This document shows positions 9,612-17,914 of a stretch of 40,181 bases of DNA, one piece after another. The position numbers and the translations under genes were made by a program. Positions within the stretch are counted from its first letter, which is position 1. Every line of letters begins with the position of its first letter. The notes under the pieces are model-generated. The model saw nothing but the letters and a program-made list of their open reading frames with translations, did not search any database and was not told the DNA's origin. Source of the stretch: Bacteroidota bacterium (lineage in GTDB: Bacteria > Bacteroidota > Bacteroidia > Bacteroidales > GWE2-29-8); the NCBI GenBank assembly GCA_030706235.1, contig JAUZOY010000003.1:1-40181 (forward strand), read 5' to 3'.

Positions 9612-10730
9612 TTAACTGGTTTTATGGTATCTCCATATTGCGAGAGCATTGGTTAAAAAAGCAAAAATGATTATGGCAGTAACCTGTGGTTTTATATCAC
9701 TAAGGGTACTGCCTTTTAGTAGTACAAGCCGTATTATGGATACAAGATATGCAGTAGGGTTAATTATATCTATTTTCTGTGCCCATACTGGCATATTACT
9801 TATGGCTGTGAATAAACCACTCATAAGTATAAATGTGAATAAAAAGAACATTGTTACAAACATTGCCTGTGATTGAGTTTCAGAAATAGTTGAGATCAGA
9901 AAACCAAACCCAAGAACTGCAAAAAGATAAATTGAAACTACGCCATATAGAAGTAAAAGACTTCCTACGATTGGTAGGTCGTATAATAATTTTGAAACAA
10001 GAAGCCCTATTGTTAATAATACCAGTCCTAGAATCCAGAATGGTAGCAACTTGCCTGCAATAAATTGGAATCTTCCTATTGGTGTGACATTCAGTTGCTC
10101 GATAGTTCCGATTTCTTTTTCTCTGACAATATTTAATGCTGAAAGAAGGATTCCTATTAGTGTAATGAGTAGTGCCAGTATACCGGGAAGCATAAGCGTT
10201 TTATAATCCAGACGGGGATTAAACCAGTTTGAGTATGTTATATCAAAATATGAAATATTGTTTTGATTCGCTGTTGCTTGAAAATTTGCAGATAATTCTT
10301 TTGCATAATCCGTCAGAATATTTACGGCATATGATGATGCTATTCCTGCTTTCAAACTGTTGATTGCATTAACAGTAACTGATATTCGTGGATTATTCCC
10401 TTTATAAATGTCTTTTTCAAAATCCTTTGGTATCTGGACAATTATATCGGTTTTGTCTCTTTCCATTTTTTTTATTGCAATTGCTGAGGTGGTTTCGAAA
10501 TCTTTCAGAATAAAGTAACCTGAAGCCTGAAGCTTGTTAATTATCTTTTGCGAAGTTGGAGACATGTCTCTGTCAACGATGCCAAGTGAGATATTATTCA
10601 TATCCATGTTAGCAGCATTTACAAGAACTATCAACTGAATTACGGGTACCAGAAATATTATTCTTATCATTGCTTTATCTCTGAATACCTGCAGAAACTC
10701 CTTCCTGATTATTGCACCTATTGTTCGCAT
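9612..10730 (-). CDS. ABC-2 type transporter permease (YbhR/YhhJ-like)
   Basis: IIRKEFLQVFRDKAMIRIIFLVP N-terminus; NIVREKEIGTIEQLNVTPI motif; C-terminal TM cluster. Confidence 0.9.
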   Translation of the reverse strand: MRTIGAIIRKEFLQVFRDKAMIRIIFLVPVIQLIVLVNAANMDMNNISLGIVDRDMSPTSQKIINKLQASGYFILKDFETTSAIAIKKMERDKTDIIVQIPKDFEKDIYKGNNPRISVTVNAINSLKAGIASSYAVNILTDYAKELSANFQATANQNNISYFDITYSNWFNPRLDYKTLMLPGILALLITLIGILLSALNIVREKEIGTIEQLNVTPIGRFQFIAGKLLPFWILGLVLLTIGLLVSKLLYDLPIVGSLLLLYGVVSIYLFAVLGFGFLISTISETQSQAMFVTMFFLFTFILMSGLFTAISNMPVWAQKIDIINPTAYLVSIIRLVLLKGSTLSDIKPQVTAIIIFAFLTNALAIWRYHKTS

Positions 10731-10761
10731 AAGCAGTTAATTTATATTTTATAAATATTTA

Positions 10762-10789
10762 TAACTCATAACTCATTATTCATCACTAA
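10762..10789. repeat. Degenerate heptameric tandem array, unit TAACTCA
   Basis: TAACTCA|TAACTCA|TTATTCA|TCACTAA directly abutting the stop codon of the 10791 gene. Confidence 0.6.
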
Positions 10790-10790
10790 A

Positions 10791-11897
10791 TTACGCGTTC
10801 CTTTGTCTGAATTTCTTGATACTAACCGTAATAAATACCATTGTCATTAAATTAAGTACAAGTATTTGTAACCAGACATTTTCAATTCCTGTTCCTTTTA
10901 TCATTACATTTTTAATAGCTTCAATAAACCATTTTGCCGGGAAGATTTGGCATAAAATCTGAAGAATAAATGGCATGTTATCTATAGGAAAAATAAATCC
11001 GGATAATAAAATAGTTGGAAGAAATAATCCTATTATGGATACAATTATTGCCGTTTGTTGTGTGTCAACCATTGAAGAAATCATTATCCCGAGAGATACC
11101 GCAGTTAACAGAAAAACAATGCATACAATAAACATAAGGAACAAACTTCCATGTATTGGCATTTTAAAAATAAACATACTCAAAATGATAATTATGCAGG
11201 CATTAATAAGTGACAATGCAAGATAGGGGATAACCTTACCAATAATTATGGTAGATGGTTTGAGAGGGGAAACTGTAAGAACTCTGAATGTTCCCATTTC
11301 TTTTTCTTTTGCAAGAGTTACTGCAGTCATCATTGCTGAAACTATAAGCATTATCAAAGCAAGAACTCCGGGAACAAACATAAAAACGCTTTTCATTTCA
11401 GGATTATAAAGCATTTTGATTGTTGTATCAAACAGAGTTTTATTACTTGTGCTTTTTGATATATCCTGTTGATAATTAAGTATGATGGAATTAGCATAAT
11501 TAATCAGGATTGTAGCTGTATTCAGATCTGAAGCATCGGCAATGAGTTGAACTTGTGCTTTGTTGTTATGTGTATAGCTTTCTGAAAATTTCTCGGGAAA
11601 TACCACCGCAAGTTTTATTTGTCCATCTCTGAATACTTGTTGCAATTCATTATTTGATTGCAAGGTTTTTACTTTAATAAAATATCCTGAAGATGTAAGT
11701 TTATTGATTATTCCTGTTGAAAGATTATCATTTGAATTATCCAGAATGGCTATTTCTGCATTCTTAATATCATTAGTTATTGCAAAACCAAAAAGTATAA
11801 CTAATACTACCGGCATAGCAAAAACTATGAGAAGTGTTCTTCTGTCTCTCAGTATATGCCTGAATTCTTTTTTTGTAAATGATATTAGTTGTTTCAT
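10791..11897 (-). CDS. ABC-2 type transporter permease (YbhS-like)
   Basis: FTKKEFRHILRDRRTLLIVFAMPVVLVILFGFAI; TLAKEKEMGTFRVLTVSPL. Confidence 0.9.
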   Translation of the reverse strand: MKQLISFTKKEFRHILRDRRTLLIVFAMPVVLVILFGFAITNDIKNAEIAILDNSNDNLSTGIINKLTSSGYFIKVKTLQSNNELQQVFRDGQIKLAVVFPEKFSESYTHNNKAQVQLIADASDLNTATILINYANSIILNYQQDISKSTSNKTLFDTTIKMLYNPEMKSVFMFVPGVLALIMLIVSAMMTAVTLAKEKEMGTFRVLTVSPLKPSTIIIGKVIPYLALSLINACIIIILSMFIFKMPIHGSLFLMFIVCIVFLLTAVSLGIMISSMVDTQQTAIIVSIIGLFLPTILLSGFIFPIDNMPFILQILCQIFPAKWFIEAIKNVMIKGTGIENVWLQILVLNLMTMVFITVSIKKFRQRNA

Positions 11898-11900
11898 ATT

Positions 11901-12632
11901 TTATTTAGTAGCTGTTTCACGTGCAAGCATATAAAATACTTCATCCATTGAAGTTGCATTGTATTTTTGTTTTAGATATTGTGGTGAACCCAGGGCATCA
12001 ATCCTTCCGTCAACCATAATGGAAACTCTGTTGCAATATTCGGCCTCATCCATGTAATGTGTAGTTACAAAAACAGTTGTTCCTTCATCTGCAGTTTCAT
12101 AAATTAATTCCCAAAATTGCCTTCGTGTTATTGGGTCAACACCTCCTGTTGGCTCATCCAGAAAAACTATTTTTGGCTCATGTAGAATTGCAACAGAAAA
12201 TGAAATTTTTTGTTTCCATCCCAAAGGTAAGTCTTTAACAAATTTATTTTTTTCAGATATCATTTGAAGTCGCTCAAGTAGTTTGGTAGTTTTTTCTTTA
12301 ATTTGTAGTCTGGTTAACCCGTAAACTGTTCCGTAGAATTCTATGTTTTCTTTAACAGTAAGGTCATTATAGAGTGAAAATTTCTGACTCATATAACCAA
12401 TATTACGCTTTATTTTCTCAGATTGTTTATATACATCGAATCCTGCAACAGTTGCTTTCCCTGAAGTAGGACCAAGCAGACCACAAAGCATTCGCATGGC
12501 TGTCGTTTTCCCGGCTCCGTTAGCTCCAAGAAATCCGAATATTTCTCCTTTACCAACTTCGAATGTTATATTATCCACTGCAGTGAAGTCCCCAAATCTT
12601 TTAGTAAGTTTATCTGCAATTATTGTGTTCAT
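11901..12632 (-). CDS. ABC transporter ATP-binding protein
   Basis: Walker A GANGAGKTTAMRML, Walker B KIVFLDEPTGGVDP, TTHYMDEAEYC. Confidence 0.94.
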   Translation of the reverse strand: MNTIIADKLTKRFGDFTAVDNITFEVGKGEIFGFLGANGAGKTTAMRMLCGLLGPTSGKATVAGFDVYKQSEKIKRNIGYMSQKFSLYNDLTVKENIEFYGTVYGLTRLQIKEKTTKLLERLQMISEKNKFVKDLPLGWKQKISFSVAILHEPKIVFLDEPTGGVDPITRRQFWELIYETADEGTTVFVTTHYMDEAEYCNRVSIMVDGRIDALGSPQYLKQKYNATSMDEVFYMLARETATK

Positions 12633-12688
12633 AAAGTTATTGAGTTCATAAAGTTTATAATGTTTGTAGAGTTCATAAAGTTTTAATA
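12627..12688. repeat. Degenerate 9-bp tandem array (GTTCATAAA-type units)
   Basis: GTTCATAAA at 12627, 12644 and 12671; 12644-12688 reads GTTCATAAA|GTTTATAAT|GTTTGTAGA|GTTCATAAA|GTTTTAATA. Overlaps the ATPase start codon at 12630-12632. Confidence 0.65.
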
Positions 12689-12767
12689 AGTCCTGAGATT
12701 ATTTTAGATATTTCTTCTCCTTTGCCTTTTGCCAAGCTATTATATCTTCAAATCTATGAATAACCAT
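12673..12767 (-). pseudogene. Internally deleted relic of a four-helix-bundle (23S rRNA intervening-sequence-type, S23/TIGR02436-like) protein gene
   Basis: Reverse strand from ATG at 12767: MVIHRFEDIIAWQKAKEKKYLK*. A second frame from about 12717: EEISKIISGLIKTL* (stop at 12673). These resemble the N- and C-terminal signatures of the family with the middle missing. Confidence 0.7.
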
Positions 12768-12802
12768 AACTTTTAACTTTTAACTTTTAACTTTCAACTT
12801 TC
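12768..12802. repeat. Heptameric tandem array, unit AACTTTT/AACTTTC (5 units, period 7)
   Basis: AACTTTT x3, AACTTTC x2; abuts the relic ATG at 12767 and contains the stop codon (12787-12789) of the next ATPase gene. Confidence 0.88.
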
Positions 12803-13713
12803 AAACTGTTATTCATTAATTCCATAAATGTATCTTCTATGCCTGCATTAATTATTTTAACTATAACATTTTCATGCCCTTTGCTGAAAAGATATTGAGC
12901 CAAATCATTTTTACTTGTTGCCTGGCTTTTTACAGCTAGATGTACATCCTGACCAAAGGAATAACAGCTATGGGTTTCTTCATACATTCTAAGATCTTTA
13001 AGCAATCTGTAAAGATTTTCAGAATGTATTGAAAAAAGTTTTTTACCGAATTTCTCAGTTATTCTTAATGGCGTGTCAATAGCCATAATAGTTCCCTGTT
13101 GTATGAGTGCTACTCTGTCGCATAGCATTGCTTCATCCATATATGGTGTTGAAATAAGAATAGTAATTTCTTTTTCCTTTAATCTTTTAAGCATCCCCCA
13201 GAATTCTTTTCTTGAAACCGGGTCAACTCCTGTTGTTGGTTCATCTAAGCAGAGTACCGTAGGCTTGTGAACAAGAGCACAACATAAAGCCAGTTTTTGT
13301 TTCATCCCTCCCGATAATTTTCCCGCTGGTCGGGTTTGGAATGGTTCTATTTGTACCCAGATATCTTTTATTAAATCATAGTTTTCTTCAATGGTCCCAC
13401 CAAAAATACTGGCAAAAAAATCCAGATTTTCATAAACAGAAAGATCCTGATAAAGAGAAAACTTGCCGGGCATGTACCCAAGTAGTTTTCTGATCTTAAG
13501 ATAATCTTTAACTACATCGAGATTTTCAATAGTTGCTTTCCCTTTATCAGGGAGTAGTAGAGTAACAAGAATATCAAATAGAGTAGATTTTCCTGCACCA
13601 TCTGCGCCTATAAGCCCAAATATTTCTCCCTTATGAACATTTATTGAAATATCCTTTAAGGCAACTATATTGCCATATGATTTGGAAATATTTTCTATCT
13701 GTATTGAATTCAT
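12787..13713 (-). CDS. ABC transporter ATP-binding protein
   Basis: Walker A GADGAGKSTLFDIL, signature LSGGMKQKLALCCALVH, Walker B VLCLDEPTTGVDP. Confidence 0.94.
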   Translation of the reverse strand: MNSIQIENISKSYGNIVALKDISINVHKGEIFGLIGADGAGKSTLFDILVTLLLPDKGKATIENLDVVKDYLKIRKLLGYMPGKFSLYQDLSVYENLDFFASIFGGTIEENYDLIKDIWVQIEPFQTRPAGKLSGGMKQKLALCCALVHKPTVLCLDEPTTGVDPVSRKEFWGMLKRLKEKEITILISTPYMDEAMLCDRVALIQQGTIMAIDTPLRITEKFGKKLFSIHSENLYRLLKDLRMYEETHSCYSFGQDVHLAVKSQATSKNDLAQYLFSKGHENVIVKIINAGIEDTFMELMNNSLKVES

Positions 13714-13737
13714 TTACTTAATTAATCATTGAATTTC

Positions 13738-14637
13738 TTATTTGAATATTACTTCTCCCGGCATTCCGATTTTAAGGCTGCCATCATTTTTAACAAGTAT
13801 TTTTATAGCATATACCAGGTTTACTCTTTCGTCTTTCGTTTGGATTATTTTTGGCGTAAATTCTGCTTTATCAGCTATCCAGCTAATTGTCCCTTGGTAC
13901 TCTTTATAATTTTTTCCTGGAATATCGACTAATACTTTTACATTCTGTCTCAATTTAACTTGTGATAGCTGCTCTTCTGAGATATACGCTCTGAGAGTTA
14001 TTTCACTAATATCTGAAATTTTATACAGAGGTTTGCCCTGAGTAGCCAATTCGAATTGTTCTGCATATTTAGAAAGTATAGTTCCTTTGATAGGATTGAT
14101 TATTATACTTTTGGATATCATGTCCTCTATCTGGTCTATCTGAGCTTTAAGTGGTTCGATTTCGGATAGTGTTCCGTTAGTCTGAGTGCTTAACGTTGAG
14201 CGTGTTGCCGCAATTTGTTTTCCAAGTACAAGTATTTGTGAATTTATATCATCTACTTGTTTACCGGTTGCTGCATTTCCTTTCTGAAGGTTAATAATCC
14301 TCTGTTTTTCATGTTCAGCATTCCTAAGTTGTTCCTGAAGTGCGTCTAACTGTACCGGTATATCAGGAGTTTTTGCCCTGAGTGCAGAAATACTGGCATT
14401 AAGCTGCTTCTTTTTTAAATGCAGTTGCAAAGTATCGATATAGCCTATTGTATCACCTGCTTTTAGAAGTTGACTCTCTTTAATATTAAGTTTCATTATT
14501 TTGCCGTTGCCTTCACTTGATACTATAGTTTCATCTGCTTCAAAATTTCCGAAAGCATCTGATTTATGATTCATGTTTTTACATGAAACGATTATTGAAA
14601 ATCCAATAAAAATTATAAATAATTCAGTTTTTCTCAT
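13738..14637 (-). CDS. HlyD/YbhG-like membrane fusion protein
   Basis: Lipoprotein-like N-terminus (IVSCKN), coiled coil, IINPIKGTILSKYAEQFELATQGKPLYKISD motif. Confidence 0.88.
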   Translation of the reverse strand: MRKTELFIIFIGFSIIVSCKNMNHKSDAFGNFEADETIVSSEGNGKIMKLNIKESQLLKAGDTIGYIDTLQLHLKKKQLNASISALRAKTPDIPVQLDALQEQLRNAEHEKQRIINLQKGNAATGKQVDDINSQILVLGKQIAATRSTLSTQTNGTLSEIEPLKAQIDQIEDMISKSIIINPIKGTILSKYAEQFELATQGKPLYKISDISEITLRAYISEEQLSQVKLRQNVKVLVDIPGKNYKEYQGTISWIADKAEFTPKIIQTKDERVNLVYAIKILVKNDGSLKIGMPGEVIFK

Positions 14638-14687
14638 TTCAATTTAATTTTTGATTATATTCTTAATTATTTTAATAACAAGTTGTT

Positions 14688-15965
14688 TTAATTGTTCCCG
14701 GTTAGTGATATATAGTTTATTTTAGCCTGAAGTAATTGCATTTCATGTAGTTTTAAACTTTGCATAGCCTGATTTTCTTCATTAAGTTCAGTAAGGTAAT
14801 CATCAGATGTAATCACACCATTTAAAAGCTGAACTGAAGCAGCTTCTTTAATTTCTTTACGCTTGGCAATTATTTCCTTATCCTTGTCCAGTAGCATTTG
14901 ATATTTTTCTATTTCCTGTATTTGTTGTCTTATTAGCACTTGATTATTTATTGAAAAGTTTTCCTTTTGTTTGTCTACAATTTTCTTTTGGATTTCAATA
15001 CTCTGTTTTTGTTCTTTGATGGATGTCCAGTTTGAAAGAGGAACAGTGAGTTTAATCCCTGCAATATAATACCATTTGAATTCATCCTCAAGAAAATTCA
15101 GGCCGGGCTTTCCGTCTCCGCCTGTCGCAAAGAAATATACTTTGGGCATATTACCTGTTGAGATTAAGTCTGATTGATTTTGAAGAGTATTTTTCTGAAT
15201 ATCGAATAATTTAAATTCAGGACGATTGGATGCAAGATCCGGTTTTGTATATTTGACTTCAGGAATATTAAGTATTATGTTTTCATCCAGTGTCTTACCT
15301 AGCAAAACAGATAGCATGTCTATCAGTCCTCTCCTGTTTGACTTTAATTCTATTAATATCTGATCGCTATTTAATAAGCTTGCCTGAAGAACATCAAGAT
15401 TCTTTTTAAGTGCTGTGCCGTTTTTTACCATGGTTTCCATCTTGTCGATGTTGGTATTAATATCCTCCTTTAAAAGGTTCGTGATTTTTATATTCTCATC
15501 AATAAGGAGTACATTAAGATAAATTGTGTTGATCTGTTCTTTGAGTTTCTGAATATCAAGCTCAATTTTTTGCTGATCCGCATCTGAAGATGAAATCTGT
15601 AACTGTTTTTGTTTGCTTATTGTAGTCCCATCAAAAATCAATTGTCTAAAATCCAGAGTTGCTTTGTATTGATCTTTAGATAGGGTTGGAATGTTTAATT
15701 TTGGGATTGAAATAGGAATTTTTGTAACATCTGACTGGTAGGTCGCTTGTGCATTTATTTCGGCCTGAGGAAAATAGCCGGCATTTAATGCTCTAATATT
15801 TGCTTCGGATGATTGTTTTAAAAGTGTTTTCTGGTTTGTTAACGGAGAATAATCTATTGCTGATTTATAACATTGTTCAAGTGTTAATTTTTCCTCTGTT
15901 TGTGCATAAACAGATATGTTTCTTGTAAGAATGATCAGCAAAATGAATTTAAATGTTTTTATCAT
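14688..15965 (-). CDS. TolC-family outer membrane efflux protein
   Basis: LTLEQCYKSAIDYSPL N-terminus, long coiled-coil helices, C-terminal QLLQAKINYISLTG. Confidence 0.9.
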   Translation of the reverse strand: MIKTFKFILLIILTRNISVYAQTEEKLTLEQCYKSAIDYSPLTNQKTLLKQSSEANIRALNAGYFPQAEINAQATYQSDVTKIPISIPKLNIPTLSKDQYKATLDFRQLIFDGTTISKQKQLQISSSDADQQKIELDIQKLKEQINTIYLNVLLIDENIKITNLLKEDINTNIDKMETMVKNGTALKKNLDVLQASLLNSDQILIELKSNRRGLIDMLSVLLGKTLDENIILNIPEVKYTKPDLASNRPEFKLFDIQKNTLQNQSDLISTGNMPKVYFFATGGDGKPGLNFLEDEFKWYYIAGIKLTVPLSNWTSIKEQKQSIEIQKKIVDKQKENFSINNQVLIRQQIQEIEKYQMLLDKDKEIIAKRKEIKEAASVQLLNGVITSDDYLTELNEENQAMQSLKLHEMQLLQAKINYISLTGNN

Positions 15966-15986
15966 TTATCTTTAATTATTTAAAAT

Positions 15987-16613
15987 TCAACATTTCTTTA
16001 TCGCATTTATAACAAATTCAGTAATAATTTTTTTCCTTTCTTCGAGCAGCTCTCCATAGTAAGATTCACCGAATTCAAACACCCATTTAAATATTGGCTT
16101 TGCCAGAAAAGGAAATATACACATTGATAAGATATTCATAAATAAAGATATTGGATTTATCTCTCTTATAGTGCCTTTTATTGTTTCATTTTCAATATCT
16201 TCTGATAATCTTTTAAAAACTTTATTGTAAATATCCTTGTCTTTGAATTTCTTTTCAATTCTTTCTGGATTCTGTGTAATTTCATTTACAATAAAATTTG
16301 GCAGATATGGATTGGATATTAGTGTGTTAATGTAATTATGAATAATCAGTTCAATTTTTTCAAAAAGAGCTATATTGCTATTTGTAGCATCTAAAATACT
16401 GCTAATTAAAGTTTTAAATGCCTCTTCGAAAATTATGTCAAAAAGATTCTCCTTTGAACGGTAATAATAATGAACCATAGCAATATTAACATTTGCTTCT
16501 TTAGCAATATCTCTCGTTGTTGCACTACTGAACCCTTTTGTAATAAATACTTTTCTCGCGGCCTCAATTATGTCTTTTTCTGCGTCTTTGTTCTTTTCCA
16601 TTCTTTTAATCAA
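15987..16613 (-). CDS. TetR-family transcriptional regulator; true start possibly MEKNKD at 16601
   Basis: AARKVFITKGFSSATTRDIAKEANVNIAMVHYYYRSKENLFDIIFEE HTH. Confidence 0.92.
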   Translation of the reverse strand: MIKRMEKNKDAEKDIIEAARKVFITKGFSSATTRDIAKEANVNIAMVHYYYRSKENLFDIIFEEAFKTLISSILDATNSNIALFEKIELIIHNYINTLISNPYLPNFIVNEITQNPERIEKKFKDKDIYNKVFKRLSEDIENETIKGTIREINPISLFMNILSMCIFPFLAKPIFKWVFEFGESYYGELLEERKKIITEFVINAIKKC

Positions 16614-16647
16614 CTTCTTTAATCAAATAGTTTAATCAAATGATTAA
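16606..16647. promoter_or_regulatory. Candidate TetR operator cluster: three TTAATCA direct repeats at 13-bp spacing plus one inverted TGATTAA
   Basis: TTAATCA at 16606, 16619, 16632; TGATTAA at 16641, forming TTAATCA-AA-TGATTAA at 16632-16647. Confidence 0.7.
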
Positions 16648-16651
16648 CGCG

Positions 16652-16659
16652 CAAAAGTA
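16652..16659 (-). promoter_or_regulatory. Candidate -7 element TACTTTTG for the tetR/ABC efflux operon
   Basis: CAAAAGTA on + strand directly upstream of the operator cluster. Confidence 0.55.
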
Positions 16660-16690
16660 TAAATTATTTTTAACTTTGGTTAAAGATAAT

Positions 16691-16730
16691 AAAAAAAGTT
16701 ACTAACTGTTTAATAATTAGTAACTCTTTT
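16691..16730 (-). terminator. Intrinsic terminator-like hairpin after the lipoprotein gene
   Basis: AGTTACTAA (16697-16705) pairs with TTAGTAACT (16717-16725), 9-bp stem and 11-nt loop; on minus strand the stem is followed by TTTTTT. Confidence 0.75.
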
Positions 16731-16746
16731 TAAATATTTATGCTAA

Positions 16747-17229
16747 TTAATTATAAATATGGAGTGTTGTTCCGTCGAATGATGTTCTGTATTGTTTGAG
16801 TGGTGTAGTAGCAGGAGAATGAAGAACAGATCCGTCTAAAATAAGAAATTTTGACATACAGCATGAATCTATAGCTGTAACACCTGATTTTTCGACTTGT
16901 ATTCTGCATCCGTTTGATGGTTTGTAAGTGCAGTTTCTTTCAAGTGCAATAAATTCGTCCTGACTTTTACGGTAAACAATAATACCTTTGACTCCACCGG
17001 TAATATACTCCCAACCTCCGATTGCTGCAAGTTTTGTAAATTGAGTTGAAGATATATTCATATAAATATCTACGCTTACATTTGGTACAACTTCATCACT
17101 TTTTTTACATGAATTCACCGGAATGATCAATATTATAAGAATACTGGTCATAAGAAAATAAAATCTGAAAGGCATTTTTATGTTTTTCAGTTGTAATGCT
17201 TTTTTAAGATTTAATGTCATCTTTATCAA
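16747..17229 (-). CDS. Rieske-like fold lipoprotein with both His ligands replaced; likely start MPFRFYF at about 17175
   Basis: Signal ending VNSCKKSD; GIIVYRKSQDEFIALERNCTYKP...DSCCMSKFLILDGSVLHSPATTPLKQYRTSFDGTTLHIYN. Confidence 0.7.
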   Translation of the reverse strand: MIKMTLNLKKALQLKNIKMPFRFYFLMTSILIILIIPVNSCKKSDEVVPNVSVDIYMNISSTQFTKLAAIGGWEYITGGVKGIIVYRKSQDEFIALERNCTYKPSNGCRIQVEKSGVTAIDSCCMSKFLILDGSVLHSPATTPLKQYRTSFDGTTLHIYN

Positions 17230-17908
17230 CCTGGAAACGGAAACCGAGACGTTTACCTGTAGTTATAGCCATATTTCTGTTAGTTTCTGTAAATTCTTCT
17301 ACTGTAACTTGTTTAACATCATCATAGAATGGGGTGAGCAAATCGAAATCTATACTATATAGCATTGTCGTTTCAATTATTTTGTAAATAGATTCGCGAT
17401 CAATTACTTTGTTAATAAAATTATTGAAAAGTAACCCCATTTGTTTTTTCCCTTCGACGAAGAAATGTTGTTCTTTATTTATAAAGATTCTCGCGACAAG
17501 ATATCCAAGATCATTATACCTGTTATATTTGAAAGAATCAGCTAGAAAGTTATAAACAAAAATTACTCCGCAGTATGAACGTTCTTTGTCCTCTTTGACA
17601 TAAGAAGTTTTATGAATTTCATGATCTCTTGGAAATTCAAAAACATTGGTGTGCATCATGAATACAAGTACATCGCTTCCGAATTTTATTTCAACTTCGA
17701 AGTTACTCATTTCTCTGTATTCAATTATGATATTTTTGTTTACTCCTGAGGCTTTGGCTTTAAGTTCATGAGATAGTTCCTTCAGTATTTCTTTAATAAT
17801 ATTGAAATTATATAAAGTATTCTGATATACATTCAGCTTTAAGGAAGCTTTGGATATTAGTTTGTTTGATATAGTATTTTGAGAATCTAATTCAGGCATT
17901 TTGAGCAA
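17204..17908 (-). CDS. Conserved-looking hypothetical protein between nadB and the lipoprotein gene
   Basis: 234-aa ORF, tight spacing with nadB, no recognised motif. Confidence 0.7.
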   Translation of the reverse strand: MLKMPELDSQNTISNKLISKASLKLNVYQNTLYNFNIIKEILKELSHELKAKASGVNKNIIIEYREMSNFEVEIKFGSDVLVFMMHTNVFEFPRDHEIHKTSYVKEDKERSYCGVIFVYNFLADSFKYNRYNDLGYLVARIFINKEQHFFVEGKKQMGLLFNNFINKVIDRESIYKIIETTMLYSIDFDLLTPFYDDVKQVTVEEFTETNRNMAITTGKRLGFRFQVDKDDIKS

Positions 17909-17914
17909 GTTTGG

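Noticed and set aside
12699-12767. The 22-codon ORF MVIHRFEDIIAWQKAKEKKYLK as a functional microprotein
   Set aside because: The second frame continues with the expected family C-terminus, so a deletion/frameshift relic explains it better than a short functional peptide.
17204-17229. 26-nt overlap between the hypothetical gene and the Rieske-like lipoprotein as an overlapping-gene feature
   Set aside because: The lipoprotein most likely starts at an internal Met (about 17175), which removes the overlap.
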